From NCBI GenBank assembly GCA_027493055.1, contig JAPUDO010000082.1, positions 4,573 to 57,868 of the forward strand: a stretch of DNA of 53,296 nt. Direction: 5' to 3'. The stretch's first letter is position 1. Every line of letters starts with the position of its first letter. Origin of the DNA: Niabella sp. (GTDB lineage Bacteria > Bacteroidota > Bacteroidia > Chitinophagales > Chitinophagaceae). The notes beneath the pieces are model-generated. The model saw only the letters and a program-made list of their open reading frames with translations, was not told the origin of the DNA and ran no database searches. The position numbers and the translations under genes are program-made. Shown piece by piece: positions 38,233 to 46,742 of this stretch.

Positions 38233-39408
38233 TTATTTATGAGAACGTTGGTTTTTATGCTCCGATAGTACTTCCTCAAACAGCTCTTCCCATTGATGCC
38301 CTATGTTTTCCATAGAAAAGCGCTGTACGTTGTGCTTGGCGTTTTTTCCCATTTCTTTACGCATTTCCTCGTTTTCGATCATAGTACATATTTTTTCAAA
38401 CAAATGATTTTCGTTCCCGTTCTCTACCAAAAAACCATCTACACCGTCATTGATAATGTCTTTGGGGCCGCAAGGGCAGGTGTAAGAAACAACAGGTATC
38501 CCACATGACATGGCCTCTGTTATCACCATAGCAAAACCTTCACTTTCAGAAGTCAGTACGCAGCAAGAGCTTTCAGTATATTTGCTTAATATGTCATTTG
38601 TGGGACGTTCAAGAAAGCAATTATTTTCAATACCGTGTTCGCTGATTAATGTTTGAAGGGAACCCCTTAACATTCCTTCTCCATATACTCGTAGTGTCCA
38701 TTCCGGGTGCCTTTTTACAACTTTTGCCCAGCAGTTTATTAAACTGTCAAATCTTTTTTCAGAGAATAAAGCCCCTACGGCTATAAACTCTTTTAAGGTG
38801 CAGGTAGAAGAGGCCACGGGAATAAATGGTAGCGGATTACCGATTACGGCAACATTATCCAGCTCATACCAATTGTTTTTATCCTCTTCTGTTAGTACGA
38901 TAAATTTCCGGAGTTGTTTTAAAGAGTTAACAAGGTGTTTCATCCATAATTTTGAAATGCCTTTTTGCAGAAATTCAGGCATGAAAGAAGCTTTGAAATT
39001 TCTATAAGCTGGTCTGCAGAAATGAAACTCACCTAATTTAACGCTACCATCATTTATTTTTGAAATAAAATCTATATCTCTTCTTAACATTGATATAGTA
39101 ATGTCGGGCTTTATCTCGTTCAACGTTGCGGATAGTTGGGCTTTATATTTTTTTTGTTTCTGAAAATAACCTATTGATCTTTTAAACAAAGAGGAGTGGT
39201 ACAGGTCGTCATAATTGATATCAAGATTTATAACAGAAATGTCAGGGTGTAATTCAAAAAACGGTTTCTTTTCCCTGCCGTCTGTAACAATGATTGTTAT
39301 TTCGTAGTTACCTAAAGACGCAAGATAGTTAGCCTTAATCGTAATCACTTTTTCCATTCCTCTGGAGTTATATAGGCTGGGAATACAATAAACAATCTTA
39401 CGTTTCAT
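38233..39408 (-). CDS. GT4-family glycosyltransferase
   Basis: A 391-residue GT-B glycosyltransferase. The N-terminal RGMEKVITIKANYLASLG loop and the C-terminal TSESEGFAMVITEAMSCGIPVVSYTCPCGPKDIIND segment match the GT4 acceptor and donor sites, including E-x7-E. It is transcribed with the flippase gene 45 nt upstream. It completes a set of five glycosyltransferases in the main gene run, not counting the initiating enzyme or the GT14 gene further on. Confidence 0.9.
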   Translation of the reverse strand: MKRKIVYCIPSLYNSRGMEKVITIKANYLASLGNYEITIIVTDGREKKPFFELHPDISVINLDINYDDLYHSSLFKRSIGYFQKQKKYKAQLSATLNEIKPDITISMLRRDIDFISKINDGSVKLGEFHFCRPAYRNFKASFMPEFLQKGISKLWMKHLVNSLKQLRKFIVLTEEDKNNWYELDNVAVIGNPLPFIPVASSTCTLKEFIAVGALFSEKRFDSLINCWAKVVKRHPEWTLRVYGEGMLRGSLQTLISEHGIENNCFLERPTNDILSKYTESSCCVLTSESEGFAMVITEAMSCGIPVVSYTCPCGPKDIINDGVDGFLVENGNENHLFEKICTMIENEEMRKEMGKNAKHNVQRFSMENIGHQWEELFEEVLSEHKNQRSHK

Positions 39409-39453
39409 ATCAAGTGAGTTAATATCAGGAATAGTTTAATAAAATTGATGGGG

Positions 39454-40785
39454 TTAGTTGCTACGCTTTTTTTTGATATACAGGTTTATAAACTCGCCAT
39501 AAAAATGAACGGCATAAATCCAGGGGTTGACAACGTTAATCTTAAACAGTTTATACAGCACAATCTGGTTCAAAATTACACTGATAATACTTGATATTAA
39601 AGTGGCATAAGCAGCTCCTATTACCCCAAAGGATTTGATGAAGAAATAATTTAATATAATAAGTATGCCTACATTGATAATCATTAATACAAAATTATAC
39701 TTTACTTTTCCGGCAGAGGCCAGCACGGTGCCAGCCTGCCTGCCATAAGGATAAAGGATACAGGTCAGCAAAGTTATCTTCAACAAGGGTAATGCGTCAT
39801 CATACTTGTGTCCGGCCATAACAAACAGCAGATAATCCGAGAAAAAAAACAGAAGTATGACACAAGGCGTTAAAATACCCAGGATGACTCCAACAGACCT
39901 TTCGTATAAATATTTTACAGCGCCAACGCCGTCGCGCTCCATGCGCAGGGCACTTTGCGGAAAAACAATACTGGCCATGGCTGTTATGGGAATATCGGCA
40001 AATCCTGTTATTCTAACGGCCACGTTAAAAGAACCGCTTGCTGCTTTTGACAGCATGGAGCCTAACATCATCTGGTCAATAGAACCGCTGATAACGGAAG
40101 TGAGTCCTATACCGAAAGTGTATTTTCCAAAATTGAATATTTTTTTTACCCAGCTCATGTCAACCCGGTAAGTGAATTTGATGTATTTTTTGTTTAGAAA
40201 ATACGCCACAAGCGTTGCGATAGCTACCGTAACGGTTTGTGCGATGGCCAGCGCCGTTAAAGTTAATTCGTGATGTGTAATATAGCAATAACCAATAAAC
40301 AGGAAGAACAGCAGCTGCCGCGTAAGGAAAGAATAAAAATTGCCCCGGAAACTAAGGTTTGATTGCTCTGCATAATTTAGCTGAGCCAATACTCCGCTGA
40401 TAAAAAACATGATAATGGAGATGTATAGCATGTGGACAAGCTCGGTGGACTTCCACAGGCTGACAAAAAGATTGCTGCATAGCAACAGCAAAATGCAGAG
40501 TATGATCGTTAAGACTATATTTATTACAAAAGAGGCAGTTGTGATCCTGCGTTTGTCGGCCCGGTTTGCAGACGACAGGTATTTTATGGTTGCTTCCTGG
40601 GTGAACCCATTTTTTGAAAGCTCTACAATGTTGACAATGCTTAAAAAAATAACCCAGATACCATAATCTTCTTTTGAGAAAACTCTTACGAGTAATATAA
40701 AGCTCAGCATTCCCAATAACTGTCCACTAAAATTTTGGATAACATTGATTAATCCGTTTTTTATCCAATAATTTTTATGTGTCAT
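39454..40785 (-). CDS. Wzx-like polysaccharide flippase
   Basis: A 443-residue integral membrane protein with about twelve hydrophobic segments, starting TKNYWIKNGLINVIQNFSGQLLGMLSFILLVRVFSKEDYG, the typical opening of the polysaccharide-transport (MATE-like) flippases. It should move undecaprenyl-linked repeat units across the inner membrane for the Wzy polymerase. It is on the minus strand with the GT4 gene after it. A TACTTTTG element lies about 130 nt upstream of its start. Confidence 0.9.
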   Translation of the reverse strand: MTHKNYWIKNGLINVIQNFSGQLLGMLSFILLVRVFSKEDYGIWVIFLSIVNIVELSKNGFTQEATIKYLSSANRADKRRITTASFVINIVLTIILCILLLLCSNLFVSLWKSTELVHMLYISIIMFFISGVLAQLNYAEQSNLSFRGNFYSFLTRQLLFFLFIGYCYITHHELTLTALAIAQTVTVAIATLVAYFLNKKYIKFTYRVDMSWVKKIFNFGKYTFGIGLTSVISGSIDQMMLGSMLSKAASGSFNVAVRITGFADIPITAMASIVFPQSALRMERDGVGAVKYLYERSVGVILGILTPCVILLFFFSDYLLFVMAGHKYDDALPLLKITLLTCILYPYGRQAGTVLASAGKVKYNFVLMIINVGILIILNYFFIKSFGVIGAAYATLISSIISVILNQIVLYKLFKINVVNPWIYAVHFYGEFINLYIKKKRSN

Positions 40786-40913
40786 AGTGTTCAGATTTTA
40801 AGCATTGTCATGTTTTGGGGTAGCACCCTCGCCGCTATCTTTGGGTAAGCAGCTTTCGGGGTCATGTGTATGTCTTTAGGTATTAAATATTTGATATAGT
40901 ATTTTAAAGTGGT

Positions 40914-40921
40914 CAAAAGTA
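40914..40921 (-). promoter_or_regulatory. -7 promoter element (TACTTTTG) before the flippase gene
   Basis: On the minus strand these bases read TACTTTTG, an exact TAnnTTTG match. No good -33 element is visible at the usual distance. The leader would be about 120 nt. Confidence 0.35.
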
Positions 40922-41052
40922 GGAAAAGTTATAATGGTTTGTGTTAATTTTTTCGGGAGACAGGGGTGCGGTGTAGCAAAATTGGTTTATGACTTTTTGT
41001 TTTGACCTTGTACTTTAAAGTATACCTGTATTCTGAGTATAATATAATGCCA

Positions 41053-41100
41053 GACAGGTGCCGGTATCTGTCATGTTCAGACAAACTCCCGGCACCTGTC
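41053..41100 (-). terminator. 12-bp perfect hairpin after the first beta-helix lipoprotein gene
   Basis: Arms 41053-41064 (GACAGGTGCCGG) and 41089-41100 are perfectly complementary around a 24-nt loop. It lies 38 nt past the lipoprotein stop codon in the direction of transcription, followed by an AT-rich stretch without a clear T-run. It is a likely transcript end or stabilising structure. Confidence 0.6.
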
Positions 41101-41137
41101 CGCAGGAACTTTTATCTTCCTGTTGCAACTATGGTTT

Positions 41138-42946
41138 TTATTGAGCGCCTATCCCGCTGATTTTTGAGGCGAAATTATTTAAATCGGATACGGCATCAGT
41201 ATATTTAGCCTTATAGGTATTATTCTGGTTTTTCGTAATAGTCACGTCCGAATTATTATTTATTAGTAACTCATCATTGTTTTCAAAATACAGGTTATTG
41301 TATATTTCCAATGTGCCCCATGTATTGTACAAATCCAGCACCCGCCCTGGGAAAGAGGCCTTTTCCGTATTCATTTTTCCTACCGTATTGTTGTATACTT
41401 TGGCATTGGCTGGTTTGAACACGGATGATTGCCGCATACCCTGGGTAACCTGTAGCTCAAATGCACTATATTTCCTGCTGTTGTAAATCTTGTTATTGAA
41501 TATCTCAACCGTAGCTTCTTTATCAAGACTGTATATCCATGCCCTCAGGGCGTTTCCCTGATGGTTTTTGACAGTATTGTTATAAAACTTTCCGCTTCCC
41601 CTAAGCATAAAAATACTATTATGATTGTTGTTCTGCATGTTAACATTGCTCACAAAATTGTCGTGGATATTGTAGCCCTCGCTGCTGCCTAAAAACACCA
41701 CGGTGCTGATTTCCGGGGAGTTGATGCAGGTGATGCCGGCTATTTCTATGCCCTTGACAAGGCCGGTAAAGTTTGAAGCGTTTATTTCCCCTTCTATCCA
41801 GATGAGCGGCCCAACATTATCAGCATCAAGATTGAGGAAAGCGAGATTGGCGGAATAGGATTCCGGAGAACCGTTATAAACACGGTTTTTGCTGCCGTTT
41901 ACGTAGTTAATCACATAATCGTCTACATTTTTGAAAAGCATATTTTGGAGGGTAAAATTATTAAGACTGCCTTCTAAAGCAACAGCCCTGTATGAGCTGT
42001 TGGTGAAAGCAAACCCCCGTTCGTTTCCTGAATTACCAGCGCCTGAAACCGTAACATTATTAACGTTGGATATCCTTAATAAATTACCTCCGTTTAAGGC
42101 TATTAATCCGTCATTAATTATTGTTACTCTTGTGCCTTGAGGTACAGCAATGTTCCTGATAGTAATGCTGTTATAGGCTCCTCCTTTTATTTTTACGAGA
42201 TCGCCATTTTGAAACGTGCTTTTAGTACCGTTAATTACGAGATTATTCCCATCAATGATTAAATCACCCGACCCTGAGCCCATATTGATGATTCTTGAAA
42301 ATGTGGGAGGAGTGGGAGGGATTGAGGGGGTCCCGTTTCCATTGTTATTTCCTCCTGGGTCAGTAGGAATAACAGGGCCTACAGGGGTGGCATTAGCAAT
42401 GGAATCAGCAATCCTGATAGAATCTGCTATTCGGGCATCTCTTACTCTTTGGATGGAATCCACACGCCAAATAGAATCTGATACCCGGATAGCATCATTT
42501 GCTCTTTTAATGGAATCTGCAATTCTGATAGAATCTGCAATTTTGATAGAGTCGGCAATTTTGATAGAGTCGGCAATTTTGATAGAATCAGCTACTCTGA
42601 TAGAATCTGCAATTTTGATAGAATCAGCTATTCTGATAGAATCGGTTATTCTGAGAGAGTCTGCTGTTTTGAGAGAGTCTGCTGTTTTAATGGAATCAGC
42701 TATTCTGATAGAATCATTAATTCTTATTGAATCAGCTATTCTTGTGGAGTCATCTAAGTTTTTTATTGAATCCTTGATTTTTATTGAATCAGTACCGGTA
42801 GGACCTTTGGGAGGGTTTTCTGTTTGAACGGGTGAATAGGCCGCTGAAGATTTTTTACAACTATATAAAGTAACACAAACAACAGAGAAAACTAAAAACG
42901 GAAGCAGGTATAGCCTGTGTACACGCAACAACAATAATAAAGACAT
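41138..42946 (-). CDS. Lipoprotein with DSIxIA repeats and a parallel beta-helix domain
   Basis: A 602-residue lipoprotein; the lipobox ends at Cys30 (TLYSCKKSS). Residues 53-185 are about 22 copies of a hexapeptide with consensus DSI[RK]IA, likely an extended stalk. Residues about 215-600 are rich in Asn and beta-branched residues in a right-handed beta-helix pattern (NNVTVSGAGNSGNERGFAFTNS, NGSKNRVYNGS, GKFYNNTVKNHQGNALR), as in polysaccharide lyases, epimerases and surface-binding proteins. No catalytic residues could be assigned. Its C-terminal part is nearly identical to that of the gene at 46743-48131. The stalk-plus-helix layout suggests a surface protein acting on or binding a polysaccharide. 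Confidence 0.8.
   Translation of the reverse strand: MSLLLLLRVHRLYLLPFLVFSVVCVTLYSCKKSSAAYSPVQTENPPKGPTGTDSIKIKDSIKNLDDSTRIADSIRINDSIRIADSIKTADSLKTADSLRITDSIRIADSIKIADSIRVADSIKIADSIKIADSIKIADSIRIADSIKRANDAIRVSDSIWRVDSIQRVRDARIADSIRIADSIANATPVGPVIPTDPGGNNNGNGTPSIPPTPPTFSRIINMGSGSGDLIIDGNNLVINGTKSTFQNGDLVKIKGGAYNSITIRNIAVPQGTRVTIINDGLIALNGGNLLRISNVNNVTVSGAGNSGNERGFAFTNSSYRAVALEGSLNNFTLQNMLFKNVDDYVINYVNGSKNRVYNGSPESYSANLAFLNLDADNVGPLIWIEGEINASNFTGLVKGIEIAGITCINSPEISTVVFLGSSEGYNIHDNFVSNVNMQNNNHNSIFMLRGSGKFYNNTVKNHQGNALRAWIYSLDKEATVEIFNNKIYNSRKYSAFELQVTQGMRQSSVFKPANAKVYNNTVGKMNTEKASFPGRVLDLYNTWGTLEIYNNLYFENNDELLINNNSDVTITKNQNNTYKAKYTDAVSDLNNFASKISGIGAQ
41310..42037. repeat. 728-bp tract identical to 46915-47642
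   Basis: By direct comparison these 728 bases appear identical to 46915-47642. Mismatches bound it on both sides (41309 versus 46914, 42038 versus 47643), and clear divergence lies beyond. It covers the core of the beta-helix domain of the two paralogous lipoproteins. It fits recent gene conversion or a very recent duplication. Confidence 0.9.
42392..42790 (-). repeat. Tandem 18-bp repeats encoding DSIxIA hexapeptides
   Basis: About 22 imperfect copies of an 18-bp unit encode residues 53-185 of the lipoprotein. Some adjacent copies are nearly identical, so slippage could change the copy number. The paralog has only about four copies. Confidence 0.85.
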
Positions 42947-43259
42947 TTAATACATGTTAAGATTTAAATTAAAATTGTTTTTAATTTTTCTTAGGTTTAG
43001 AGTCTGGTTTCTTAGGGTATGACTTAAAATTTAAACGATTTTTAAGCAAATATAATGCCAAAGTTTAAAAAAATAGTCTTTTTTTACTTTTAGCAATATT
43101 TTTTTTATATGTATAAAACGAGGGCTGTACTGCAGTCCCAAAACTCAATAGCTACAAAATGAGCTTTTTGCCAGGAATGCACGCTTTAATACAACATTTT
43201 TTCAACTAATTTTAAGTTTAGAGCACAAAAAACTGGTTTTGCGCGCAAAGATAGGACAC
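42947..43259. other. 313-nt AT-rich gap between lipoprotein and GT14 genes
   Basis: No gene is recognised. On the minus strand a TATATTTG element (43054-43047) could serve the lipoprotein gene, with a leader of about 95 nt. The rest is AT-rich with long A and T runs and no hairpin seen. Confidence 0.5.
43047..43054 (-). promoter_or_regulatory. -7 promoter element (TATATTTG) for the first beta-helix lipoprotein
   Basis: The minus strand reads TATATTTG, an exact TAnnTTTG match, about 100 nt before the lipoprotein start. The -33 position falls in a T-rich tract, so only the -7 box is supported. Confidence 0.4.
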
Positions 43260-44165
43260 TTATTGATTAGTTTCGGTTGAAAAAGATGAGATTTTATGAT
43301 TTAAAAGCCTGGTATCAATCAGGTCAAGGATTTGACTGTCTTGGTCTGCATCAAATTTACGTGCGAAAAAATCATTCGATTGTGCCAGTGCATCAAAATC
43401 AGCAGTTTTTAATATTTTGGGGTGTGCGTTTCCTTCAGACCAGTCGATGTACCGGAAATTGTTGTTTTCAGTATTGGAAGCAAAATGCGAGTTCATGATC
43501 AAAGTAGGAAAGAGAATTTCATCTATTCCCCAGGTAAATTTAATATAACGCTTGAGCCGGGCGTTTTTTTGTATGGTCCGAGCTATAAAATAGGCACACT
43601 CCGCATCCAGTATCCACCAGGTAGAGCAGTTGCCTCCGTAAAATTTGCTGAATATTGGATGATGACGGGGAGGCAAAAGCCAGTTCAGAAAACCCTGGAG
43701 CAGGTATCTTCCTTTAAAATTAAAATCTGTAAAATGATAACGGTTTAAACGGGCACGGCTATCTTCCATCCATTTTTTTCCCTCATCCTGTTCTGTAGCA
43801 TAAGAAATAAAATTTTTCTTTTTATGAGCATTAAGATAGTCTACCAGTTCCTGCATGGGCTTAATAGGGTAATCCTGTGCACTGATGAGGTTGATGAAAT
43901 CGTATGAAGTACCGGATGATTTTATTTCTTCAATGGCACGTACTATGGCCATTATTATGCTACGGCCTCCCCAAAGCACTTTAATTCTGTTTTTGATAAA
44001 AAAAATATTCGGAATATCATTTAGCTGTCTCCGAAACGGGGTTTCATCTGTCTTTTTATCAATACATAAAAATATATGGCAGGAAGGATGGGTGATGGCC
44101 TGGGCCAGCCTTTTTAGTTGTTCAGGATTTTTATGGGCCAAAATAAGATGACAAATTTGCATCAT
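43260..44165 (-). CDS. GT14-like (core-2/I-branching) beta-1,6-N-acetylglucosaminyltransferase
   Basis: A 301-residue glycosyltransferase resembling the GT14 family. It has ICHLILAHKNPEQLKRLAQAI at the start, SYDFINLISAQDYPIKP (the family's strongest motif), and GGNCSTWWILDAECAYFI with FTWGIDEILFPTLI near the acceptor site. Bacterial members are thought to add branching or side-chain sugars to surface polysaccharides. It has no signal peptide. It lies upstream of the beta-helix lipoprotein on the same strand but is separated by 313 nt. It may branch the polysaccharide made by the locus to its left. Confidence 0.85.
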   Translation of the reverse strand: MMQICHLILAHKNPEQLKRLAQAITHPSCHIFLCIDKKTDETPFRRQLNDIPNIFFIKNRIKVLWGGRSIIMAIVRAIEEIKSSGTSYDFINLISAQDYPIKPMQELVDYLNAHKKKNFISYATEQDEGKKWMEDSRARLNRYHFTDFNFKGRYLLQGFLNWLLPPRHHPIFSKFYGGNCSTWWILDAECAYFIARTIQKNARLKRYIKFTWGIDEILFPTLIMNSHFASNTENNNFRYIDWSEGNAHPKILKTADFDALAQSNDFFARKFDADQDSQILDLIDTRLLNHKISSFSTETNQ

Positions 44166-44462
44166 GCAGTTGTTTAAACTTTAAAAATAGCTAAAAGCCC
44201 CCAAAATCAGATTTTATAGGCTCATAAACGAAGGTAAGATAAGAGAACGGATTTTATTCTATTTGGGATGAAGATAGAATTTGTAAGAGTTGTTATTTTA
44301 CACTATTTTCGGCCATATTTGGAAAACGCTTTTATCATCGGGTTAATGAGAGAAAAATGTTTCATCCAGCATTGAGAGTAATAGCTGTTTTATGAGTTTT
44401 AAAGTTGGGGCGGGAACGCTTCCGGATTATATTATATAGTACACCCTGTATATTTTTCAAAA
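44166..44462. other. 297-nt divergent gap between GT14 and dehydrogenase genes
   Basis: No gene is recognised. A CATATTTG stretch with a TTG 21 nt upstream could be a weak promoter for the plus-strand dehydrogenase operon, but the first base of the element does not match. No hairpin or repeat is seen. Confidence 0.35.
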
Positions 44463-45041
44463 GTGAAAAGAAAAAGCGCTATAAAACGCATATTGGGAAT
44501 AGGCTTTGTAGCAGCAGGTGCAGCATCGGTCTATAAGGTTGGGAGTTGGTACAAAACTCCGGTTCTCAAAGGACTGGACCTGCAAAAAGACCTGATTGCA
44601 GATGTAGCTGAATTGATCATACCAAAAACCGATACTCCTGGGGCGAAAGATGCTCACACAGAAGAATATATTATTCACGCAGTTGCTTTCATAATTCCCT
44701 ATTATGAAGCTAATACCTTTATTGAAGGGATTGAGCAGTTGGCACAGGCCTCCTTTAAAAAGTATCAACAGCCATTTTCTAAATGCAGCAATGAACAGCA
44801 AATGGAATTGCTGTTAAAAATGAAGCAAGGGGGATTCTATTCAAAATGGCCCTTGTTGTCTAAAGTGAAACGTAAACTGCTGGGGCGTTCTTTTTTTGAG
44901 ATCGTAAAAGATCTTACGGTAACCGGGTATTGTACTTCGGAAGCCGGGGCTACAAAAGGGCTGGCGTATATTGATATTCCGGGACATTTTAATCCATGCA
45001 TTCCCCTGGAAAAAGGGCAGCGGTGCTGGGCAACAAAATAG
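44463..45041 (+). CDS. Gluconate 2-dehydrogenase subunit 3 family protein
   Basis: A 192-residue small subunit of an FAD-dependent membrane sugar dehydrogenase. The N-terminus (KRKSAIKRILGIGFVAAGAASVY) looks like an export signal of the Tat type but has KR in place of the twin arginine. The body matches the family, with LIADVAELIIPKTDTPGAKDAHTEEYI near its start. The partner catalytic subunit follows directly. The start is GTG (44463). Family members help the FAD subunit reach the periplasm, and no cytochrome c subunit is present here, so the electron acceptor is unknown. Confidence 0.85.
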   Translation: MKRKSAIKRILGIGFVAAGAASVYKVGSWYKTPVLKGLDLQKDLIADVAELIIPKTDTPGAKDAHTEEYIIHAVAFIIPYYEANTFIEGIEQLAQASFKKYQQPFSKCSNEQQMELLLKMKQGGFYSKWPLLSKVKRKLLGRSFFEIVKDLTVTGYCTSEAGATKGLAYIDIPGHFNPCIPLEKGQRCWATK

Positions 45042-45045
45042 CTTT

Positions 45046-46713
45046 ATGTATTATGATGCAATTGTTATAGGCTCCGGAATCAGCGGAGGATGGGCTGCAA
45101 AAGAGCTTTGTGAAAAAGGGCTAAAGACCCTGTTGCTGGAACGCGGCAGGGATGTACAACATATTACCGACTATCGTACGGCTTTATTAAAACCGTGGGA
45201 GTTCCCGAACCGGCTGCAAAATACCCATGCAGATGCTGAAGAAAATCCCATACAACAAAGGTTTTATGATGAAAGCTGCAAAGAGTTTTTTGTTAAAGAT
45301 AAAGAGCATCCATACATTCAGGAAAAACCGTTCTTATGGGTTCAGGGAAATCAGGTAGGCGGTAGATCCCTGGTTTGGGGCCGGCAGTGTTACCGGTGGA
45401 GCGATTTAGATTTTGAAGCAAACCTGAAGGACGGTATTGGTGTGGACTGGCCGGTACGATACAGTGATATGGCTCCTTGGTATGATTATGTAGAGCAATT
45501 TATAGGTGTTAGCGGAAATAAGGAAAACCTGCCGCAATTACCGGATGGGATTTTTCAGGATCCTATGGAATTGAATTGTATAGAAGCGCATCTTAAGGAG
45601 TCCATTATAAAGAATTATGACCAAAGAGTGCTTACAATTGCACGGGTAGCTAATTTAACCCGGCCAATTGGAAACAGGTTTGCCTGCCAGAACCGGAATC
45701 TTTGTCATCGGGGCTGCCCCTTTGGAGCCTATTTCAGCAGCAATAGCTCCACCATTCCTGCTGCATTAAATACAGGAAACCTGACGCTAAGACCTTTTTC
45801 TACCGTTACCGAAATCATTTTTGATAATGATACGCAGAAGGCAAAAGGTGTAAGGATTATTGATACTATTACTTTGCAGCCTGTTGAATTTTTTGCGAAA
45901 GTAATTTTTTTAAATGCTTCCACAATAGCCTCTGCTGCTATTTTATTAAATTCAAAATCAGCCCGGTTTCCCAATGGTATGGGAAATGACAGCGGTGAAC
46001 TGGGACACAATTTAATGGATCATCACTCTACTGCGGGTGCAATAGGCGTTCATGAAGGGTTTGGTGATTTTTATTATAAAGGACGGAGGCCCTGCGGCTT
46101 CCTGATTCCCCGGTACAGGAACCTTAAAAATAGTGAAGGCCTGGATTTTAAAAGAGGGTATAATATACAGGGAGATGGAGAGCGCAGAGAGTGGGTGGGA
46201 AATGCAGGGGAGTCCGCATCTGATTTTGGAGCTTCATTTAAAGAACAACTGGTTAAACCCGGGCCCTGGACAGTGTGGATGGCCGGGTGGGGAGAATGTC
46301 TTCCTTACCATGAAAATAAAATAAGCCTGGGTGATCAAAAAAACAAATGGGGAATGCCTGTTGTTAAAATCGATTTTGAGTTTAAGGAAAATGAACAACG
46401 TATGATGAAGGATATCCAGGACACCAGCGCTGATATGCTACGTTCCGCCGGTTTTCAGAATGTGGAATCCTTTAATTACCACAGGCCAGGAGGAAGTGCA
46501 GTGCATGAAATGGGCACGGCTCGGATGGGGCATGACCCACGCACTTCAGTGCTGAATAAGTTTAACCAGGTACATGCCGTAAAGAACCTGTTTATTACTG
46601 ACGGAAGCTGTATGACTTCATCTGCCTGCCAAAACCCTTCTTTAACTTATATGGCCTTAACGGCCAGGGCCTGCCATTATGCTTTTGAACAATTGAAGAA
46701 AAAAGAAATTTAA
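45046..46713 (+). CDS. GMC-family FAD-dependent sugar dehydrogenase subunit
   Basis: A 555-residue flavoprotein of the glucose-methanol-choline family. The FAD-binding motif YDAIVIGSGISGGWAAKEL is right at the N-terminus; further on are QGNQVGGRSLVWGRQCYRW, a Cys-rich segment (CQNRNLCHRGCPFG) and the C-terminal GSAVHEMGTARMGHDP with the catalytic His. I chose the ATG at 45046, 4 nt after the small subunit's stop, because an upstream ATG at 44971 would overlap that gene by 71 nt and add residues that do not resemble the family. The pair probably oxidises sugar hydroxyls in the periplasm. Related enzymes make 3-keto sugars. Confidence 0.88.
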   Translation: MYYDAIVIGSGISGGWAAKELCEKGLKTLLLERGRDVQHITDYRTALLKPWEFPNRLQNTHADAEENPIQQRFYDESCKEFFVKDKEHPYIQEKPFLWVQGNQVGGRSLVWGRQCYRWSDLDFEANLKDGIGVDWPVRYSDMAPWYDYVEQFIGVSGNKENLPQLPDGIFQDPMELNCIEAHLKESIIKNYDQRVLTIARVANLTRPIGNRFACQNRNLCHRGCPFGAYFSSNSSTIPAALNTGNLTLRPFSTVTEIIFDNDTQKAKGVRIIDTITLQPVEFFAKVIFLNASTIASAAILLNSKSARFPNGMGNDSGELGHNLMDHHSTAGAIGVHEGFGDFYYKGRRPCGFLIPRYRNLKNSEGLDFKRGYNIQGDGERREWVGNAGESASDFGASFKEQLVKPGPWTVWMAGWGECLPYHENKISLGDQKNKWGMPVVKIDFEFKENEQRMMKDIQDTSADMLRSAGFQNVESFNYHRPGGSAVHEMGTARMGHDPRTSVLNKFNQVHAVKNLFITDGSCMTSSACQNPSLTYMALTARACHYAFEQLKKKEI

Positions 46714-46742
46714 GATTATCTCTCCTGTTACAACTACGGTTT

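Larger units (their letters stand above)
40786..41137. other. 352-nt intergenic region with promoter element and terminator hairpin
   Basis: No coding sequence is recognised. It holds a -7-like element for the flippase gene (minus strand) and a strong 12-bp hairpin after the beta-helix lipoprotein gene. From about 41113 on it also shares sequence with the flank after the second beta-helix gene, so the duplication reaches past the stop codon. Nothing else is seen. Confidence 0.6.

Noticed and set aside
42392-42790. Tandem array that could be mistaken for a CRISPR
   Set aside because: The units are contiguous 18-bp codon repeats without spacers and lie in frame in a lipoprotein gene.
42216-42827. 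Open plus-strand frame of about 203 codons made of ESAILI-type repeats
   Set aside because: It is the antisense of the DSIxIA repeats of the lipoprotein gene. A repeat of 18 bp keeps several frames open, so this is not evidence of a gene.
44971-45045. Upstream ATG for the GMC dehydrogenase
   Set aside because: It would overlap the small subunit by 71 nt and add residues unlike the family. The ATG at 45046 gives the FAD motif at the N-terminus, as in homologs.
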